In this document: positions 5,341-7,309 of the stretch, in pieces | Numbering within the stretch: position 1 is the first letter of the stretch | Layout: each line of letters begins with the position of its first letter | Assembly (NCBI GenBank): GCA_028867235.1 | Contig: JAGWGS010000064.1 | Span: 1 to 7,309 of the forward strand | From: Nitrososphaerota archaeon | Lineage (GTDB): Archaea > Thermoproteota > Nitrososphaeria > Nitrososphaerales > Nitrosopumilaceae | Length of the DNA stretch: 7,309 nucleotides | Direction: 5' to 3' | Translations under genes and position numbers: made by a program | The notes under the pieces: model-generated | Told to the model about the DNA's origin: nothing | The model's database searches: none | The model's input: only the letters and a program-made list of their open reading frames with translations

Positions 5341-7309
5341 ATGTCAAACGCAGTAGAAGAAGTAACTACAACAATGCCTCCTGCACTTCTTGTGTCAGCA
5401 GCATATGATGGGATAAAAAAATCTGCAGTTCTCAAGTTTTACGAGCCAAAATCTCAGACATTGAAACTATGGATTGACAACACCGGACACAAGCCATATT
5501 GTTATTCAAAATTAGATCCTGAAGAATTGAAATTCCTGTCAGATAGAACTGATGTACTAAAACTTGAAGGTGTCAAAAGGCAAGATTTGCTAAAAGACCG
5601 TATGATTGACATGACAAAAATTGTTGTAACTGATCCTCTGGCAATTGGCGGAACTCAGACTGACAAAAGTATTAGAAACATCATGGATACCTGGGAATCT
5701 GATATCAAGTATTATGAAAATTACCTCTATGACAATTCTTTGATAGTTGGCAGATACTATACCATAGAAGATGGAAAACTCAGGGAATTTTCATATCAAA
5801 TACCTGATGAGGTACAGCTTGCACTAAAGGGGTTATTGTTTGACAAGGTTACAAATATTGGAATAATTGACACCAAAGAATTTCAAAACCATATCAGTGA
5901 CTGGGCAAATTTACTCAACCAACCAGTTCCAAATATTCGTAGAATTACGTTTGATATTGAGGTCGAGTCTGAGACAGGTAGGATTCCAGACCCAAAAGTT
6001 GCAGACAAGAAAATTACTGCAATAGGATTTTGCGGAAGTGATGATTTCAAGTCAGTCTTTGTTCTAAAAAGAGCAGGCAAACAGATGGGTACAAGCGAAC
6101 TGCCTGCTGATGTTAAGGTAGTTTTCTATGAAGAAGACAAGGAAGCAGAAATGATAAGAGATGCATTCAAGGTTTTAGAAAATTATCCGTTTGTCATTAC
6201 ATTCAACGGAGATGAGTTTGATATGCCGTTTATGTACAACAGGGCTGAGCGCCTTGGAACTCCTCTAAAAGATATTCCTCTTATCATGATGCGAGATTCT
6301 GCCACTCTAAAAAAGGGGGTGCACATTGATTTGTATAGGACCTTTTCAAATCGCTCATTTCAGATATATGCGTTCTCACACAAATATTCTGATTTTTCAT
6401 TGAACAGCATCTGTGAGGGACTCATTGAAGAGTCCAAAACCGAATATGATGGCGAACTTGAGGATTTATCATTTTGCGAACTTGCAAACTATTGTTTTAA
6501 TGACGCTAGAATCACACAGAAACTTACAAGCTTTAACAATGATCTTTTGATGAACTTGCTTGTTGTAATTACAAGAATTGGTCGCATGCCGATTGATGAT
6601 ATCTCAAGAATGGGAGTATCACAATGGATTCGTAGTTTGTTTTATTTTGAACATAGGAAACACAACTATTTGATTCCAAGGCGGGAAGAACTTGATCAAA
6701 AGTCTGGTGCCGCGTCAACTGAGGCAGTAATAAAAGACAAGAAATATCGGGGTGGGTTGGTTGTAGAACCAACAGAAGGAATTCATTTTAATGTATCAGT
6801 GATGGATTTTGCAAGTCTGTACCCTAGCATAATCAAGGTACGAAATCTCTCATACGAGACAGTACGTTGCATACATGACGAGTGCAAAAACAACTTGATT
6901 CCAGGCACTCCTCATTGGGTATGTGTCAAGAAAAACGGTCTTACTGCAATACTGATTGGTTCTCTAAGGGATTTGAGAGTAAACTATTACAAAAGCCTCT
7001 CAAAAAATCCTAGCCTTTCTTCTGATCAAAAGCAACTCTACACTGTAGTAAGCCAAGCACTCAAGGTCATCTTGAATGCAAGCTATGGTGTCATGGGCGC
7101 AGAGATATTTCCATTATACTGTCTTCCGGTGGCAGAGGCAACAACTGCTGTTGGCAGATACACAATTGTAGAAACCATTGAAAAATGCAAATCTTTTGGA
7201 ATTGATGTATTGTATGGGGACAGTGTACTACCTGATACTCCAATCCTTATTCGTAGAAAAGACAAAACAGTAGATTTGATTCCAATAGAATCTTTAATGC
7301 CAAAGACCA
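5341..7309 (+). CDS. polB: DNA polymerase family B (PolB1/Dpo1 type), N-terminal part, intein-interrupted
   Basis: ATG at 5341; the frame stays open to the window edge, giving 627 extein residues followed by intein. The N-terminal domain contains KPYCYSKLD, like the fold that scans template in archaeal PolB. The 3'-5' exonuclease is intact: FDIEVES with Asp205 and Glu207, FNGDEFDMPF with Asp294, and YCFNDARIT with Tyr384 and Asp388. In the polymerase domain, motif A is MDFASLYPSII with Asp489 as metal ligand, motif B is LKVILNASYG with Lys575, Asn579 and Gly583, and motif C starts LYGD with Asp627. Then an intein takes over; the expected TDS of motif C must lie beyond the window. Between motifs A and B, Cys510, His512, Cys515, His525 and Cys528 could bind metal. 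Sequence character (GSLRDLRVNYYK, SYGVMGAEIFPLY) is closer to the crenarchaeal Dpo1 type than to Pfu-like polymerases. Role: replicative or repair DNA synthesis with proofreading. Confidence 0.95.
   Translation, partial: MSNAVEEVTTTMPPALLVSAAYDGIKKSAVLKFYEPKSQTLKLWIDNTGHKPYCYSKLDPEELKFLSDRTDVLKLEGVKRQDLLKDRMIDMTKIVVTDPLAIGGTQTDKSIRNIMDTWESDIKYYENYLYDNSLIVGRYYTIEDGKLREFSYQIPDEVQLALKGLLFDKVTNIGIIDTKEFQNHISDWANLLNQPVPNIRRITFDIEVESETGRIPDPKVADKKITAIGFCGSDDFKSVFVLKRAGKQMGTSELPADVKVVFYEEDKEAEMIRDAFKVLENYPFVITFNGDEFDMPFMYNRAERLGTPLKDIPLIMMRDSATLKKGVHIDLYRTFSNRSFQIYAFSHKYSDFSLNSICEGLIEESKTEYDGELEDLSFCELANYCFNDARITQKLTSFNNDLLMNLLVVITRIGRMPIDDISRMGVSQWIRSLFYFEHRKHNYLIPRREELDQKSGAASTEAVIKDKKYRGGLVVEPTEGIHFNVSVMDFASLYPSIIKVRNLSYETVRCIHDECKNNLIPGTPHWVCVKKNGLTAILIGSLRDLRVNYYKSLSKNPSLSSDQKQLYTVVSQALKVILNASYGVMGAEIFPLYCLPVAEATTAVGRYTIVETIEKCKSFGIDVLYGDSVLPDTPILIRRKDKTVDLIPIESLMPKT
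7222..7309 (+). mobile_element. Start of an intein inserted in PolB motif C (pol-c site)
   Basis: After the first Asp of motif C (LYGD, Asp627), where family B should continue TDS, the frame continues SVLPDTPILIRRKDK and then VDLIPIESL. Ser as first residue, the D-T-x-I strand and the following P-I-E-x-L match the N-terminal splicing block (block A) of polymerase inteins at this exact site, such as those of Thermococcus and the split one of Nanoarchaeum. Splicing is needed to restore the active site. Only 29 residues are visible, so it is not known whether a homing endonuclease is present or whether the gene is split here. Confidence 0.85.

Noticed and set aside
5169..5435. Minus-strand open frame of 88 residues
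   Set aside because: Crosses the deaminase-polB junction antisense to both clear genes; no recognisable pattern.
7222..7309. Frameshift or pseudogene of polB at motif C
   Set aside because: The frame stays open, and the new sequence has the first residue and block A pattern of polymerase inteins at the known insertion site.
1..7309. CRISPR array, tRNA, insertion sequence or prophage
   Set aside because: No spaced direct repeats, no tRNA-like cloverleaf, no transposase or phage structural genes were seen on reading both strands.

Overview
The window looks like a piece of an AT-rich archaeal genome, most likely a Nitrosopumilus-like member of the Nitrososphaeria (Thaumarchaeota). The pointers are a family-B DNA polymerase of the Dpo1/PolB1 type, a Hef/FANCM-like SF2 helicase, a secreted protein ending in a PEFG-CTERM-like sorting tail, a stand-alone Lrp/AsnC ligand-binding domain, and several TATA-like boxes placed about 26 bases before the start codon, as in leaderless archaeal genes. 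This assignment is inference from protein character; no database was searched.

Left part (1-1447). A gene cut by the left edge ends at 435 and may be a PD-(D/E)XK-fold protein. A very short gene (475-639, +) encodes a mini zinc-binding protein. It converges on a compact minus-strand operon read from 1447 down to 636: a 136-aa unknown, a 42-aa mini zinc-binding protein, and a 97-aa protein with a TBP/RNase HIII-N-like signature. Both junctions in the operon overlap by exactly 11 bases. The two mini proteins share the same spaced C/C/P/EH/Q/C pattern, which is the least explained feature of the window.

Middle (1503-3111). A RAM-domain (Lrp/AsnC type) small-molecule sensor on the minus strand is divergent from an unrecognised 152-aa helical protein. 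The latter converges, seven bases apart, on a secreted beta-rich protein with a signal peptide and a PEFG-CTERM-like tail.

Right part (3167-7309). This is a genome-maintenance cluster. A 503-aa Hef-type helicase without the nuclease half, ending in a PCNA-binding-like tail, is divergent from a dCMP deaminase gene. Five bases after the deaminase stop begins DNA polymerase B. All three exonuclease motifs and polymerase motifs A and B are present, and motif C is interrupted after the first catalytic Asp by the start of an intein that runs off the window. The deaminase makes dUMP for thymidylate synthesis, the polymerase copies DNA, and the helicase probably remodels stalled forks, so nucleotide supply, replication and fork repair sit together.

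No stretch longer than about 120 bases lacks a gene. I see no tRNA, rRNA, CRISPR array or insertion sequence.
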